Positions 9,973-18,162 of a stretch of 64,000 bases of DNA are shown here, in pieces. Source of the stretch: Cellulosilyticum ruminicola JCM 14822 (GTDB lineage: Bacteria > Bacillota > Clostridia > Lachnospirales > Cellulosilyticaceae); assembly GCF_001311925.1 (NCBI RefSeq), contig NZ_BBCG01000013.1:1-64000 (forward strand). The letters run 5' to 3'. Under the pieces are notes generated by a model. That model was not told the origin of the DNA. It did not search any database and saw nothing but the letters and a program-made list of their open reading frames with translations. Numbering within the stretch: the stretch's first letter is position 1; each line of letters starts with the position of its first letter. Position numbers and translations under genes: made by a program.

Positions 9973-10007
9973 GAATAGCCGTCAAAAGGCTTGAAATAAA
10001 GGGTTTT

Positions 10008-10054
10008 AAGACCAAAGGTAGCATTTTTGAGTGTTGCTTTTGGTCTTTCTTTTT
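10008..10054 (+). terminator. Terminator downstream of rlmD
   Basis: AGACCAAAGGTAGCA pairs with TGTTGCTTTTGGTCT around a short loop, followed by TTCTTTTTCTT. It insulates rlmD from the cargo operon. Confidence 0.8.
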
Positions 10055-10088
10055 CTTGTCGGTGGAAACCTATCGAAAGGCTGAAAAT

Positions 10089-10206
10089 GGTAGGGTTGTG
10101 GCTACACTTTTGATATAGGGGTAGGTTGTGAATACACTATTGTTAAAGGGGTAGGTTGTAGAAACACTATGGTTAAAGGGGTGGGTTGTGGAACACTATG
10201 GTTAAT
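10089..10206. repeat. Four tandem direct repeats of about 29-30 bp (iteron-like)
   Basis: Units start at 10089, 10118, 10148 and 10178. Each has the form GGGGTAGGTTGTGnAnACACTA followed by an AT-rich spacer (TTGTTAAA, TGGTTAAA or TGATATA). Units 2 and 3 are nearly identical; units 1 and 4 are diverged. They lie just inside the element's left end and about 70 bp before the promoter of the next operon. They could be binding sites for a recombination accessory factor or operon regulator; the sequence alone does not say which. Confidence 0.65.
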
Positions 10207-10274
10207 GGGTAAGAGTCCGTATTTTGGTACACCTTGTGAGTATAATAAAATTGAGGTGTGAATGTAGAATTTGA

Positions 10275-10303
10275 TTGCTTTTATTCGTCCCGTGGAATAT
10301 AAT
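10275..10303 (+). promoter_or_regulatory. Promoter of the restriction-modification operon
   Basis: TTGCTT, a 17-bp spacer, then a perfect TATAAT, 24 bp before the ATG of the HTH gene. Confidence 0.6.
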
Positions 10304-10326
10304 GATATGGTAAAGTGAGGTGTATT

Positions 10327-10518
10327 ATGGGCTATTTAAGTGCGAGCCAAGCGGCAAAAAAATGGAATATTTCACAGAGACGAGTTCAAGTCCTATGTTC
10401 AGAAAATCGAATAGAAGGTGCCTTTAAGGTCGGTGAGGTATGGGCAATACCCGATGATGCACCTAAACCGTTGGATTTTAGGATGAAGTCTAATAAAGCA
10501 GATAAAGAGGCAGAGTAG
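10327..10518 (+). CDS. Small HTH DNA-binding protein, possible regulator of the R-M operon
   Basis: A 63-residue protein with an excisionase/MerR-like winged HTH: LSASQAAKKWNISQRRVQVL (residues 3-22), then GAFKVGEVWAIP as the wing. The ATG at 10327 is preferred over an upstream GTG because the GTGAGG ribosome site ends 6 bases before it. It is the first gene of the operon, 38 bp before the first methyltransferase, where controller proteins are often found. A role as excisionase is an alternative because it lies near the att site. Confidence 0.65.
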   Translation: MGYLSASQAAKKWNISQRRVQVLCSENRIEGAFKVGEVWAIPDDAPKPLDFRMKSNKADKEAE

Positions 10519-10556
10519 ACGGCTGCTCAAAATAATATAGAATCGAGGAAAAGATA

Positions 10557-11657
10557 ATGAGTAAGAAGTTTACTTGTGTGGATTTGTTTTCAGGCGCGGG
10601 CGGATTATCCCGTGGTTTTTATGATGCAGGATATGATGTAGTTCTTGGTGTTGATTTTGACGAGGCTGCCTTAAAAACATTTAAGGAAAATCATGGTACT
10701 GCTGAAGCTATGAAGTTGGATTTATTTAATCATGACAACATTGATGTAATAGTTGATTTTCTCGAAAAAAGAGATATCAAATTGGATGTTCTTGTTGGGG
10801 GACCACCTTGCCAAGGATTCTCGATTGCTGGACCAAGAGATATGAATGATAAGAGAAATTCATTATATCTTGCAATGGTTAAGTTGGCAGATAGATTGAA
10901 ACCACAAGCTGTGGTTTTAGAGAATGTTCCGGGAATGCTACAAACCAATGGTGGTATTGGTGCAAAACGAATTATTGAGGATTTCAAAGAAATCGGATAT
11001 GTTATGACACCGAAGTTGTTATATGCTCCTGATTATGGAATTCCACAGATACGAAAAAGAGTATTTTTTGTCGGATTGAGAGATGGAGATTCAGAGTTTC
11101 AGTTCCCAGATGCAATCGTTGATAAGCAGCATTATGTGACTTGTGAGGATGCAATAGGAGATTTGCCTTCTCTTCAAACTGATGCTGGAGAGATTATTTA
11201 TGGGGATGAAATCCAGGACTACACAATGGCTCCTGCAAATGAATATCAGAAGAAGATGAGAAAAAATTCTCAAAAGGTTCAAAATCATATTGGTAGTGTG
11301 CCTATTGAAAAAACAAAGAAGATGATTGCTTTGGTTCCAGAAGGAAAGAACTATAAAGCTTTACCAGAAGAATATCAAGGTATTTATAAGTATCATGAAG
11401 CCCTTACAAGATATCACAGTAAGAAACCTTCAAATACTATTAATACAGGTCATAGATCACACTTTCATTATAAGTGGAATAGAATTCCAACAGTAAGAGA
11501 GAGTGCAAGATTGCAGAGTTTCCCAGATGATTTTATTTTCTATGGGAACAAGTCACAGCAATATCGTCAGGTGGGAAATGCTGTACCACCTATGCTAGGA
11601 CAGGTTGTGGCAGAACAGTTAAAACAATACTTGAAAGGACAACAAGATGCCGAATAA
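10557..11657 (+). CDS. DNA (cytosine-5-)-methyltransferase 1 of a LlaJI-like R-M system
   Basis: It transfers a methyl group from SAM to C5 of cytosine. The 366 residues show the ordered m5C motifs: DLFSGAGG (I, residues 9-16), GGPPCQGFS (IV, catalytic Cys near 84), ENVPG (VI), QIRKRVFFVG (VIII), RESARLQSFPDDF (IX) and QVGNAVPP (X). The target-recognition region lies between VIII and IX. The next gene, a second m5C methyltransferase, overlaps it by 11 bp. Two m5C enzymes are expected when the site is asymmetric and each strand needs its own enzyme, as in LlaJI. The specificity is unknown. Confidence 0.92.
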   Translation: MSKKFTCVDLFSGAGGLSRGFYDAGYDVVLGVDFDEAALKTFKENHGTAEAMKLDLFNHDNIDVIVDFLEKRDIKLDVLVGGPPCQGFSIAGPRDMNDKRNSLYLAMVKLADRLKPQAVVLENVPGMLQTNGGIGAKRIIEDFKEIGYVMTPKLLYAPDYGIPQIRKRVFFVGLRDGDSEFQFPDAIVDKQHYVTCEDAIGDLPSLQTDAGEIIYGDEIQDYTMAPANEYQKKMRKNSQKVQNHIGSVPIEKTKKMIALVPEGKNYKALPEEYQGIYKYHEALTRYHSKKPSNTINTGHRSHFHYKWNRIPTVRESARLQSFPDDFIFYGNKSQQYRQVGNAVPPMLGQVVAEQLKQYLKGQQDAE

Positions 11658-12873
11658 GTACAAAATGATAGATTTATTTGCCGGATGTGGAGGGTTGGAA
11701 GATGGCTTTTTACAGAGTGGCAAATTTGAAGATGTGGCAGCAGTTGAATGGCTGAAACCACAAGTAAATACATTAATCCACAGACTTGAAACAAAGTGGA
11801 AGGTAAAAGATGCAGCTGAAAGGGTTATGCATTTTGACATTCAGAGAGAAGACGAGTTATTCGAAGGATGGCAAGATGATGAGTTTGGCCAGAGTAAGGG
11901 ATTAGATTATTTTGTGAATAAAGCAAATGGAATAGATATCATCATCGGGGGGCCACCATGTCAGGCATATTCTGTAGCAGGTAGAGTTAGAGATGAGAAT
12001 GGAATGCGTGATGATTATAGGAACTATCTGTTTGAACATTATCTGAATGTAGTAAATAGATATAGACCTAAATTATTTGTTTTTGAAAATGTGCCAGGTA
12101 TATTAAGCGCAGCACCAGACGGAACTCCAATTACCGATTTAATTAGAAAGGGATTTGAGGAAATAGGATATGAGATTATTGAAGATCTGAGAGTTGCAAA
12201 AGTAAATGCCAGTGATTATTCCGTACCACAAAATAGAGAGAGAATGATAATTGTTGGAGTTGATACTCAAAGATACAGTAACATTCAGGAATATTTAAAT
12301 GAATTCTATAGTGAGATTCTTCCAAAGTACAAAGGCAAGAAAGTTCTTACAGTTCGAGATGCAATTGGAGATTTGCCAGAATGTACAGCATTTTGGGATG
12401 AGGAACATCATAGCAAGAAGAAGTCTCACGAGACCCCGGAAAGTGAGTATACATGGCATAAACCAAGATATCACAATGTGCGTGATATGGATACATTTCG
12501 TTTACTTGCACGGGATATTGAATCAGGTAAAAGAGAATATGATAGCAAGAAAATTAGCGAATTATATGAGGAGAAAGTCGGTTCAAAATCACCAATTCAT
12601 AGATATCATGTGTTAGAACCAGATCTTCCAAGCACGACTATCATTGCTCATTTATACAAAGACGGTAATAGATTTATTCATTATGATTCTAAACAAAGTA
12701 GATCTATTACAGTAAGAGAGGCTGCTAGATTACAGTCATTTGATGACGATTTTGATTTTGTAGGCTCGCAAGGAAACGCATATCAGATGATAGGAAATGC
12801 AGTGCCACCTAAATTGGCAAAGGCAGTTAGTCTTGCAGTGGCAGATTTATTAGAAAGAATGGAGGTGCAGTAA
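11647..12873 (+). CDS. DNA (cytosine-5-)-methyltransferase 2 of a LlaJI-like R-M system
   Basis: A second m5C methyltransferase of 408 residues, clearly different from the first. Motifs are DLFAGCGGLEDGF (I), IIGGPPCQAYSVAG (IV, catalytic Cys), FENVPGIL (VI), QNRERMIIVG (VIII), REAARLQSFDDDF (IX) and MIGNAVPP (X). The start overlaps the upstream gene by 11 bp, and a GGAGGTG site for the next gene lies inside its last codons. The tight coupling to a McrB-like gene points to a restriction-modification operon rather than a stand-alone phage methylase. Confidence 0.92.
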   Translation: MPNKYKMIDLFAGCGGLEDGFLQSGKFEDVAAVEWLKPQVNTLIHRLETKWKVKDAAERVMHFDIQREDELFEGWQDDEFGQSKGLDYFVNKANGIDIIIGGPPCQAYSVAGRVRDENGMRDDYRNYLFEHYLNVVNRYRPKLFVFENVPGILSAAPDGTPITDLIRKGFEEIGYEIIEDLRVAKVNASDYSVPQNRERMIIVGVDTQRYSNIQEYLNEFYSEILPKYKGKKVLTVRDAIGDLPECTAFWDEEHHSKKKSHETPESEYTWHKPRYHNVRDMDTFRLLARDIESGKREYDSKKISELYEEKVGSKSPIHRYHVLEPDLPSTTIIAHLYKDGNRFIHYDSKQSRSITVREAARLQSFDDDFDFVGSQGNAYQMIGNAVPPKLAKAVSLAVADLLERMEVQ

Positions 12874-15800
12874 TTGTATCATTATTTGTTTACAAACGAT
12901 TTGAGAATATCGGTGTTGGATGAGTCTTTGAAGAAGGCAGGACACTGTTTCGCAACAGATACTGTGCCAACATCTGCCGAAGACAAAAGTGCAAACAACA
13001 ACATGATGACACTTGGTTTTTATTTTAACTTAACCACGGATAGCAATTGTGCAAAGGTTGCTGCGTCTGGAAATGTTAGAAGTGTTGTTTTAAATTTTAT
13101 TAAGAAATTTCAATTCCCTAATATGAGAACAACAGCTGCTTTTCAAGATGCAAAGAACGATGGAATCGTACTTGCACCTATGCGAGAAATTATAAAGATA
13201 CTGTACACTATGAATTTACTGTATGGTTCGGTAGTTGCTTATCTGACAAAAGAGGAGATTCTATACTTCTTATTCTACAATGAGAATATAGCAAAAAGAA
13301 AAAGAACAAACTTATCTGAACTAATTAATGATATTTTTGAATATAGAAAAACAGGTGTACTCCCAGATTCTATTGATGCATCTGAAGGTGGACATGAATG
13401 GAAGCATGAAGACCGTCAGATAAGGGAAATGGTAAAGGTGTTATTGTGGTCTGGATGTATAGCTGAAAAAGATGGAAAATATGTCATTGATAATGAAGGA
13501 TTGTCAAGAAGTAATAAGGCTGACATATTTGATATCATTAATTATGATCAATTTTGGAATGGTAGCACAATTGAATCATATAGAGAATATATGGACATAG
13601 AAGAAGCCGCTGAATACGAAAGCGGTGATGATACAGATGATTTTATTGATGAGTCAGACGAATATACTCGTGCTGCTAAAATCATCAAGAATCATTTAAC
13701 AGAGTCCGGCTTTGAAATTCCTGTAACAAAGGAACAGATTGAGTCTGCAAGAGAAGAGTTCGTATCTCGTTTTAATTATAAGCTTCTTTCTTCTTTGTCA
13801 GACGAGGAGTTACTCTCTCGTGTTTTCTATACAACAGGAGATAACACAGAAGCACTCTGTTGTTGGATAGAGATGAATAAGGACTGTAAGAATTACTTCG
13901 GTAGTATTTCTGGTGGTTCAGCATATAAATTTGGATTATTCCAGAAAAAGGAAACAGGTATGTGGACAACAGGTAGTCCACAGAAATCACAGGAATTGAC
14001 AGACGAAGAAGCTGTTCAGCGTGGCCGAGAAATAGTTAATGCTCTTGTTAAGGGTGCAGAGATTATTGAAAAAGCAGAACTTAATTCGTTAGCTGACTAT
14101 GAAAAATTGGATGATGATTTAAAGGCAGAAGTTGGGGAGCAGTTTTATAACTGGGCATGGTTCCATAAATACTACAGTATTATGTTCCCAGAGAAGTTAA
14201 GTAATTATCACAGCACAGATTGGCAGTGTCATGTCCTTCGTAGTTTGGGAATAAAGCCAAGTGAAAAATATTATGCTCGAAGTGGACAGATTAGCATGAT
14301 TGAGAATCGTGGTGGTTTATTATACAGAGAGTTTGGTCATGTATTCTTTGACAAGTTTGGTGGAATAAAAAGCTTTGTACGAATGGGTACAAGTGATGAT
14401 GAGAAGAGTTATGTTGCAGAATGGAAACAGCGTTCTGTAATAGGTCTTGGTTGGAAGGCTCTTGGCTCGCTTGAAAATTATACTGCCGGAGATGGTGTTG
14501 ATAGAACTGCGATTGCAGAGAAACTTGAAGGGGATTATTACCCTAATGATGCGAAGACTGCTTCACGTAAGGCAGGAGAGATTGCAAGGTTCTACAAGAC
14601 TGATGAGAATACCATCTTTGTAGCAATGGCAGGAGAAAAGCTGATTGCATTTGTTGATGACATTGGTTCATATTTCTATGATGGAAATAGTGATATGTCA
14701 CATCTTAAGTCTGGTCAGTGGCATTTAAATTTTGCTGATGGAGAAACCCTTCCTACAAAGAGCGAAGGAAAACTTACATCTTGCTATACACTCACTGATG
14801 AAGAAAACCTCATGTTCCTTTATAAGAAGTATTATTATCAGGATGAGGAAATGCAGCTTGAGGAAATCAGCTACGATGATGAAGATCCAGAAGAGAGAAA
14901 TAAAAGATTATTTAAGTATTGGATGTCAATGCAGGTTAAACCAGAAGGTGATTCTAATGCCGGAGAGCCATACAGCACTGACTCCATCAATTCATATGTA
15001 AGTAACATACAGAATACTCCTTTGCCAATGGTAGCGGAAAGAAGTGTGTTCTATACAACCGAAATCGCACAGGTTCAGACAACAATTGAAGTGCTTGATA
15101 ATTCGGAGAAGAAGAACAATACACAAAGAAGCGCCATTAAGAAATATTTGCAGTATTTGATTGCAACGAAGGAGGACTATATGCCACTTATATTTAATAC
15201 AGATATAGAAACAAAATATGAGAGAAACCGTATTGTATTTGGTGCGCCGGGTACAGGTAAGAGCTACGGTTTGAAAGATGACTGTGAAAAGTTGATGGCA
15301 GATACTGCAGGTACATATGAGAGAGTAACTTTCCATCCAGACTATTCATATTCACAGTTTGTAGGAACTTATAAGCCAGTAATGGATGCAGATGGAAGAA
15401 GTATCAGATATGACTTTGTACCTGGTCCATTTATGAGGGTTTATGTTGATGCCCTTAAGAGTGGAAGAACTGATGCTCCACAGCCACACCTTCTTTTGAT
15501 TGAAGAAATCAACAGAGCTAAAGTGGCAGCAGTATTTGGAGATGTATTCCAGTTACTTGACCGTGATGATGATGGTGTAAGTGAGTACGAAATTCAGGCA
15601 TCAGAGGATATCAGAAGATACCTTGCAGCAGAGCTTGGTGGAACAGCTGATAATTATAAGAAAATCCGTATTCCAAATAATATGTTTATATGGGCAACCA
15701 TGAATAGTGCTGACCAGGGTGTATTCCCTATGGATACAGCTTTCAAGAGAAGATGGAACTTTGAGTATCTCGGAATTAATGAGAATGAAGAAGAGATTCA

Positions 15801-16188
15801 AGGAATCGGAAAGATTATGCTTCCAGGATCTGATGAGCCAATCGAGTGGAATATGCTCCGTAAGGCTATCAACGATAAGATGTCATCTTCAGACTTTAAG
15901 ATTAATGAAGATAAGCTGATGGGACCTTTCTTCCTTTCAAAGAAGGTTATTGCATCAAATGAGAATGGCATGATTATTGATACTGAAAGATTTATTGATG
16001 CTTTTAAGAGTAAAGTAATTATGTATCTTTACGAAGATGCTGTTAAGCAGGGCAAGCATAGATTCTTTGATGGTTGTGATAGCAGCAAGTATTCATCTGT
16101 CTGTGAGGCTTTTGATACAATGGGAACTGCTATTTTTGGAGCAACCTTTAGAGAGACATTTTATGATAAACAAAGGAATGATGCGTAA
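12874..16188 (+). CDS. McrB-like AAA+ restriction subunit (R1 of a LlaJI-like system)
   Basis: An 1104-residue NTP-driven restriction motor. A TTG start directly follows the previous stop, with GGAGGTG 8 bases upstream. The C-terminal third is a McrB-type AAA+ domain: P-loop GAPGTGKS at about 790-797, Walker B LLLIEEINRAKV near 875, and MNSADQGVFPMDTAFKRRW near 945, which corresponds to the McrB MNTADRS signature and arginine fingers. The first 780 residues lack an obvious catalytic motif. In LlaJI-type R1 proteins the N-terminus binds DNA specifically (B3-like fold); that role is inferred here. The N-terminal part is unusually long and may hold an extra domain. The gene overlaps the McrC-like gene by one base. 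Confidence 0.88.
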   Translation: MYHYLFTNDLRISVLDESLKKAGHCFATDTVPTSAEDKSANNNMMTLGFYFNLTTDSNCAKVAASGNVRSVVLNFIKKFQFPNMRTTAAFQDAKNDGIVLAPMREIIKILYTMNLLYGSVVAYLTKEEILYFLFYNENIAKRKRTNLSELINDIFEYRKTGVLPDSIDASEGGHEWKHEDRQIREMVKVLLWSGCIAEKDGKYVIDNEGLSRSNKADIFDIINYDQFWNGSTIESYREYMDIEEAAEYESGDDTDDFIDESDEYTRAAKIIKNHLTESGFEIPVTKEQIESAREEFVSRFNYKLLSSLSDEELLSRVFYTTGDNTEALCCWIEMNKDCKNYFGSISGGSAYKFGLFQKKETGMWTTGSPQKSQELTDEEAVQRGREIVNALVKGAEIIEKAELNSLADYEKLDDDLKAEVGEQFYNWAWFHKYYSIMFPEKLSNYHSTDWQCHVLRSLGIKPSEKYYARSGQISMIENRGGLLYREFGHVFFDKFGGIKSFVRMGTSDDEKSYVAEWKQRSVIGLGWKALGSLENYTAGDGVDRTAIAEKLEGDYYPNDAKTASRKAGEIARFYKTDENTIFVAMAGEKLIAFVDDIGSYFYDGNSDMSHLKSGQWHLNFADGETLPTKSEGKLTSCYTLTDEENLMFLYKKYYYQDEEMQLEEISYDDEDPEERNKRLFKYWMSMQVKPEGDSNAGEPYSTDSINSYVSNIQNTPLPMVAERSVFYTTEIAQVQTTIEVLDNSEKKNNTQRSAIKKYLQYLIATKEDYMPLIFNTDIETKYERNRIVFGAPGTGKSYGLKDDCEKLMADTAGTYERVTFHPDYSYSQFVGTYKPVMDADGRSIRYDFVPGPFMRVYVDALKSGRTDAPQPHLLLIEEINRAKVAAVFGDVFQLLDRDDDGVSEYEIQASEDIRRYLAAELGGTADNYKKIRIPNNMFIWATMNSADQGVFPMDTAFKRRWNFEYLGINENEEEIQGIGKIMLPGSDEPIEWNMLRKAINDKMSSSDFKINEDKLMGPFFLSKKVIASNENGMIIDTERFIDAFKSKVIMYLYEDAVKQGKHRFFDGCDSSKYSSVCEAFDTMGTAIFGATFRETFYDKQRNDA

Positions 16189-17660
16189 TGAAGATTGTAT
16201 CGAGTTATGTTAGAGAGCAGAAACGATACACCAAGAATGATCTCAAGACCATTTTTTCCTTTGATGAATCCGGGGTGGAGAAGTTTATAAAGAACTTAAA
16301 AGCCTACGGTGTGCTAAAGAGTGTAAAGAATAATACGGATCAGTTGGAGATGTCTGATTTGATGGATGAGGACATTGAGATAACTGATGAAACAGCCGAG
16401 AGTGGTGATTGCTTATATGTCTTTACCTATGTTGGAATCATCACTTGTGGCAGCCGTGTTATAAAGGTATTTCCAAAGTATTTATTATCGAAGAAGGAAG
16501 CTCCACTTGATGAGATGAAACAGGTGGTTAAGGTTCTGGAACGATATAGCCGTTCAGAAGAACAGATAATAAATGTGTTTAATGGCAATGGAGAAAATCG
16601 TAGTTTTAATATCTTGGCCGTGATTCTTTTCTTGCTTAACGATTATTACGAATACGGCATTTACACAAATAGTGAAGAAATAGTGGAAATTAATGGAGAA
16701 GGCGAGATTCTGTGGGGAAAGACCATAGATGAGAGCTTTGCCTTGATTGAAGATAATCGTCCGTATTATATGGAACTGTACACAGGAAAGACTGTGGACG
16801 ATGATATGGATTACTTCAAGAGACTGCATGAATGTATTTTAACGGAGTGTTCGCAGCAGTTACATGATGCACAGTTGGATACTTTGTTTGATATGGATTC
16901 ATTGGAGTTATCGGAAGAGACTCTGCAGGATTTTGGAGATAGAGATTATATTCTTGAGCGTATCCATAAGGAATTAAATATACAGTTTAATACCAGAAGG
17001 CAGATTTTATTAAAGACCTTGTATGCGTATGTTTCGCAAGACAGAAGAATGCTTGAGGAAAACGATGGCATTAGTATGTATGGAACAACAGCTTATCATG
17101 CGGTTTGGGAAAAAGTCTGTGCAGAGGTATTTGATAATAAGCTGAATACTACATTGGGACAGTTAAAGATGTCTACTCCGTTGGCAGAGCAGTATAAGCC
17201 GATGCAGAAGAAAACGCTCATCGAGATTATTGAAAAGCCAATATGGGAGGGAACGGATACAACCGAAACTGCATCTGATACTTTGATTCCAGATTTGATC
17301 AGTATTCCTAAATTCGATGGAGTTGATTATTTTATCATCTTCGATGCGAAGTATTACAACATCCAATTAGAAAAAGGAAAATCACTTCGTGGTAATCCGG
17401 GAGTAGGAGATGTAACAAAGCAGTATCTGTATCAGCTTGCTTACCGTGAGTTCATCAAGGCTCATAATATTGCAGTGGTTAAGAACTGTTTTTTAATGCC
17501 TACAGAGAAGGAAGAAATTGTGAAGAAAGGTACAGCAAAGATGCCTATGCTTGAGGCCCTTGGACTAGAGAATATTCAGATAAGACAGATTCCGGCAAGG
17601 ATGTTATATGAATGCTATTTAACGCAAAGGAAGATAGATATAGGATTGTTAGAATTATGA
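16188..17660 (+). CDS. mcrC: McrC-like nuclease subunit (R2 of a LlaJI-like system)
   Basis: 490 residues, McrC family: the nuclease partner that docks on the McrB-type ring and stimulates its NTPase. The C-terminal half has a PD-(D/E)xK-like core, with IPDLIS near residue 370 and FIIFDAKYYN near 390 giving the Asp and Asp-Ala-Lys catalytic residues. The N-terminal half contains YVGIITCGSRVIKVFPKYL, typical of the McrC entry region. The start overlaps the stop of R1 as TAATG, so translation is coupled. It ends in an ATGA overlap with a further small ORF. Confidence 0.9.
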   Translation: MKIVSSYVREQKRYTKNDLKTIFSFDESGVEKFIKNLKAYGVLKSVKNNTDQLEMSDLMDEDIEITDETAESGDCLYVFTYVGIITCGSRVIKVFPKYLLSKKEAPLDEMKQVVKVLERYSRSEEQIINVFNGNGENRSFNILAVILFLLNDYYEYGIYTNSEEIVEINGEGEILWGKTIDESFALIEDNRPYYMELYTGKTVDDDMDYFKRLHECILTECSQQLHDAQLDTLFDMDSLELSEETLQDFGDRDYILERIHKELNIQFNTRRQILLKTLYAYVSQDRRMLEENDGISMYGTTAYHAVWEKVCAEVFDNKLNTTLGQLKMSTPLAEQYKPMQKKTLIEIIEKPIWEGTDTTETASDTLIPDLISIPKFDGVDYFIIFDAKYYNIQLEKGKSLRGNPGVGDVTKQYLYQLAYREFIKAHNIAVVKNCFLMPTEKEEIVKKGTAKMPMLEALGLENIQIRQIPARMLYECYLTQRKIDIGLLEL

Positions 17661-17809
17661 GAAGATATTCAAACAAAGAATTAGCCCAAATGAGTCCAGA
17701 GGAAGGCGAAGCATTATTAAAAATGTTAGCGGAAGAAAACGAAAAGCTGGGAGAGGAAATAAGGGCAATTATAGGAGAGACTTCTGAAAAAGAACAAAAA
17801 GATAATTGA
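17657..17809 (+). CDS. 50-residue helical protein at the end of the R-M operon
   Basis: An ATG overlaps the McrC stop as ATGA. The product is charged and helix-prone: RRYSNKELAQMSPEEGEALL, then a Glu/Lys-rich tail. No strong ribosome site exists, so it would depend on coupled translation. It ends exactly where the next promoter begins. No homologue is recognised. It may be an accessory subunit or a chance ORF. Confidence 0.45.
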   Translation: MRRYSNKELAQMSPEEGEALLKMLAEENEKLGEEIRAIIGETSEKEQKDN

Positions 17810-17834
17810 CAATCGAACAAATGTTCTGTATAAT
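17806..17834 (+). promoter_or_regulatory. Consensus sigma-A promoter with a LexA/DinR-like SOS box
   Basis: A perfect TTGACA (17806-17811), 17-bp spacer and perfect TATAAT (17829-17834). The spacer holds CGAACAAATGTTCT (17814-17827), which fits the Gram-positive LexA/DinR operator CGAAC-N4-GTTC. LexA bound there would block the polymerase. The promoter starts at the stop codon of the R-M operon. Confidence 0.75.
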
Positions 17835-17839
17835 GCAAA

Positions 17840-18013
17840 TTACGGAATGTACAAAAAATATCAGCTTCGCTACCTGGTAAAAGATTGTTAAACAGATAAA
17901 AGTTTATAGAGTTGTCACGGCCTTGTGACTAACCCTTTTCATGGCCGGACAGAAGATAAGGAATAATCCTGTACAACAGGTATGCCATGTCTTCTGTCCG
18001 GCTGTTTTTTCGC
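17840..18013 (+). ncRNA. Candidate SOS-controlled small RNA with terminator
   Basis: Transcription from the LexA-box promoter would give an RNA of about 175 nt without a convincing ORF. It contains a short hairpin (GTCAC / GTGAC, about 17915-17930). It ends in a two-tier terminator: GCCGGACAGAAGA (17944-17956) pairs perfectly with 17990-18002, an inner CCTGT-aca-ACAGG sits in the loop, and TTTTTT follows. It could alternatively be an attenuated leader of the gene at 18163, but that gene has its own promoter. Confidence 0.5.
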
Positions 18014-18060
18014 AAGTAGATGATAAAGAAATATGTGATTCAATGAATAATACCTAAAAT

Positions 18061-18129
18061 ATGCAACTAGGTGCAAAGTATAAAAATTATTTGCAAGTAA
18101 TTGACAACTAGATGCAAATGGTATATAGT
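18061..18129 (+). promoter_or_regulatory. Promoter with operator-like TGCAA repeats for the gene at 18163
   Basis: TTGACA at 18101-18106, a 17-bp spacer and TATAGT at 18124-18129. Over and before it are TGCAACTAGGTGCAA (18062-18076), TTGCAAG (18091-18097) and ACTAGATGCAAA (18107-18118), a set of TGCAA/TTGCA half-sites. They are likely operators for a phage repressor, perhaps one of the two XRE-type proteins nearby. Confidence 0.6.
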
Positions 18130-18162
18130 GTATATTACAGAAATGCAAAAGGAGATGGTATT

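Noticed and set aside
10089-10206. Possible CRISPR array
   Set aside because: The four units are contiguous and imperfect, with no unique spacers of regular length and no cas genes nearby. They are tandem direct repeats.
12874-17660. Stand-alone type IV McrBC
   Set aside because: Two m5C methyltransferase genes overlap the operon start. A methyl-dependent McrBC would attack its own operon's modification, so a LlaJI-type system fits better.
17833-17885. Short ORF after the LexA-box promoter
   Set aside because: The ATG overlaps the -10 element, so it would precede the transcript start.
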